NCBI RefSeq assembly: GCF_963675585.1
Contig: NZ_OY776413.1
Location: 372,001-436,000, forward strand
From: an uncultured Draconibacterium sp.
Lineage (GTDB): Bacteria > Bacteroidota > Bacteroidia > Bacteroidales > Prolixibacteraceae
Direction of reading: 5' to 3'
DNA: 64,000 bases
In this document: positions 63,212 to 64,000 of the stretch, one piece after another
How the letters are laid out: each line of letters begins with the position of its first letter
Numbering within the stretch: position 1 is the first letter of the stretch
Notes under the pieces: model-generated
Told to the model about the DNA's origin: nothing
Seen by the model: only the letters and a program-made list of their open reading frames with translations
Databases searched by the model: none
Program-made: the position numbers and the translations under genes

Positions 63212-64000
63212 GGTACGATAAAGGGACATCCGTTACAAAGTTAAAGGGACATAGTTTACACTTTTCAAAGTTTGTAATTTGACATAAAAATCAAATTGCC
63301 ATGCCTTGGAAAGAAACAACTATTATGGAAGAAAAAATTGAATTTATTTGTGAATGGAACTCCGGGAAGTATACCATCACAGAGTTGTGTAAAGGATTCG
63401 GAATATCCCGGACAACTGCGTACAGGATGATACAGCGCTACGAAAAACTTGGGATTGAGGGCCTCCGGATGAAGGCTAAAGCACCCATAAACCACCCCAA
63501 CCGGACAAACATAGAAATAGAAAAAAGAATTCTATGTTTAAAGGAAAAACATAAACATTGGGGTGCTAAAAAAATAAAGGTATTGTTGTTTAACGACTTT
63601 CCTGAAATCCAAATCCCATCGGTGGTTACCATTCACAACATATTGTCCAGGAATGGCATGGTATGCCCTCAAAAGCGTTTACGAAGGGTGAAGCCCCTGT
63701 ACCCGATTTTCGACCCGAAAGACTGCAACGAAGTCTGGAGTGCCGATTACAAGGGTAAGTTTTTAATGGGCAATAAAAAATACTGTCACCCGCTGACCAT
63801 TGCCGATTCTAAAAGCCGCTTCCTGTTTACGGCCAAGGCGCATTACAAAGAAAACTACAAGTCAGTAAAAGAGGAGTTTACAAGGGTTTTCAGAAAGTTC
63901 GGGTTGCCCAAACAGGTACATACCGACAACGGGATCCCCTTTGGCTCCGTTTCCGCCATCCAGCGCTTTACAACCTTATCGTACTGGTTTATCGACCTGG
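63212..64000 (+). mobile_element. IS481-family insertion sequence, second copy (cut by window end)
   Basis: Same sequence as 57389 onward as far as the window shows. It begins 13 bp inside cassette 16, whose left edge GTTAGCCACA lies at 63198-63207. The right end is outside. Confidence 0.92.
63301..64000 (+). CDS. IS481-family transposase, 3' part outside window
   Basis: The first 233 codons match the copy at 57478 residue for residue as far as read, including the helix-turn-helix and the first two catalytic Asp motifs (WSADYKGKF, HTDNGIPFG). The Glu motif and C-terminus lie beyond the window. Confidence 0.92.
   Translation, partial: MPWKETTIMEEKIEFICEWNSGKYTITELCKGFGISRTTAYRMIQRYEKLGIEGLRMKAKAPINHPNRTNIEIEKRILCLKEKHKHWGAKKIKVLLFNDFPEIQIPSVVTIHNILSRNGMVCPQKRLRRVKPLYPIFDPKDCNEVWSADYKGKFLMGNKKYCHPLTIADSKSRFLFTAKAHYKENYKSVKEEFTRVFRKFGLPKQVHTDNGIPFGSVSAIQRFTTLSYWFIDL

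Larger units (their letters stand above)
30178..64000 (+). mobile_element. Integron-like cassette array with its own recombinase (continues past window)
   Basis: A tyrosine recombinase, an attI-like site and 15 complete plus one partial cassette. Cassette limits (first base after the G of GTTA to the G of the next GTTA) are C1 31387-33138, C2 33139-35771, C3 35772-37372, C4 37373-38046, C5 38047-40857, C6 40858-42086, C7 42087-43039, C8 43040-44013, C9 44014-44687, C10 44688-49285, C11 49286-50267, C12 50268-57374, C13 57375-60381, C14 60382-61417, C15 61418-63198 and C16 63199 onward. In every complete cassette the left-edge bases are the reverse complement of the first bases of its own attC, as expected if each entered as a circle. 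Confidence 0.9.

Noticed and set aside
30178-64000. Integrative conjugative element or prophage
   Set aside because: No relaxase, tra, mob, capsid or terminase genes are present, and attC-bounded cassettes explain the layout better.
1-64000. tRNA or rRNA genes, including a tRNA attachment site for the array
   Set aside because: No cloverleaf or rRNA-like stretch was recognised by eye; a tRNAscan run would settle it.

Overview
The window comes from a Bacteroidota chromosome, most likely an anaerobic or facultative marine or gut relative of the Marinilabiliales/Prolixibacteraceae. The signs are a TonB receptor/FecR/ECF-sigma trio, a GldF-GldG gliding-type ABC protein, LpxB (Gram-negative lipid A), LytTR regulation, TAnnTTTG-type promoter boxes, a trimeric NAD-linked [FeFe] hydrogenase and AT-rich intergenic DNA. 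The order is inferred; no rRNA or tRNA gene was seen.

Bases 1-29.2 kb are ordinary chromosomal genes. In order they are: a LytTR regulator (cut by the window edge), a CPBP protease, the TonB receptor/FecR/sigma unit, a lipoprotein, a phosphatase-fold protein that has lost its catalytic residues, a hydCBA-like hydrogenase operon with its own terminator, Ogt, two secreted hydrolases, an AGCS symporter, a GntR/SPFH/ExbB-like unit behind a clear palindromic operator, several housekeeping genes (thioesterase, FAH, DnaQ-type exonuclease, dnaN), the fused GldFG protein, lpxB and surE. A 41-bp minisatellite (about 16 units) then leads to the accessory region.

Bases 30.2-64.0 kb are an integron-like gene-cassette array that runs off the right edge. 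A XerC/D-like tyrosine recombinase (30178-31299) is followed directly by an attI-like region (31300-31386), and then by 15 complete cassettes plus the start of a sixteenth, all read in the + direction. Each cassette ends in a 126-192 bp imperfect palindrome beginning ..TAACA and ending ..CCGTTA. In all 15 complete cassettes the bases just right of the upstream G/TTA junction are the reverse complement of the bases that open that cassette's own attC. That is the diagnostic signature of integron cassettes inserted as circles. The recombinase lacks the extra domain that defines IntI and points towards the array, so this looks like a non-canonical integron type.

The cassettes carry mainly anti-phage-like genes: a winged-helix/PD-(D/E)XK nuclease (C1), a nuclease-ATPase fusion (C2), a Shedu-like nuclease with an Abi-type protein (C5), a complete type I restriction-modification system in one 7.1-kb cassette (C12), an Mrr-type endonuclease (C13) and an HsdR-N-like nuclease (C15). 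Others encode unknown membrane, lipoprotein or DUF2971 proteins (C3, C6, C7, C8, C10, C14), and three cassettes have no convincing ORF (C4 and its copy C9, and C11). IS3-, IS21- and IS481-family elements have landed in the array. Three of the four insertions lie 13-14 bp inside a cassette's left edge, and the IS21 copy splits a reconstructible gene in C10. Cassette leaders are mostly 20-45 bp, so expression probably depends on shared or upstream promoters.
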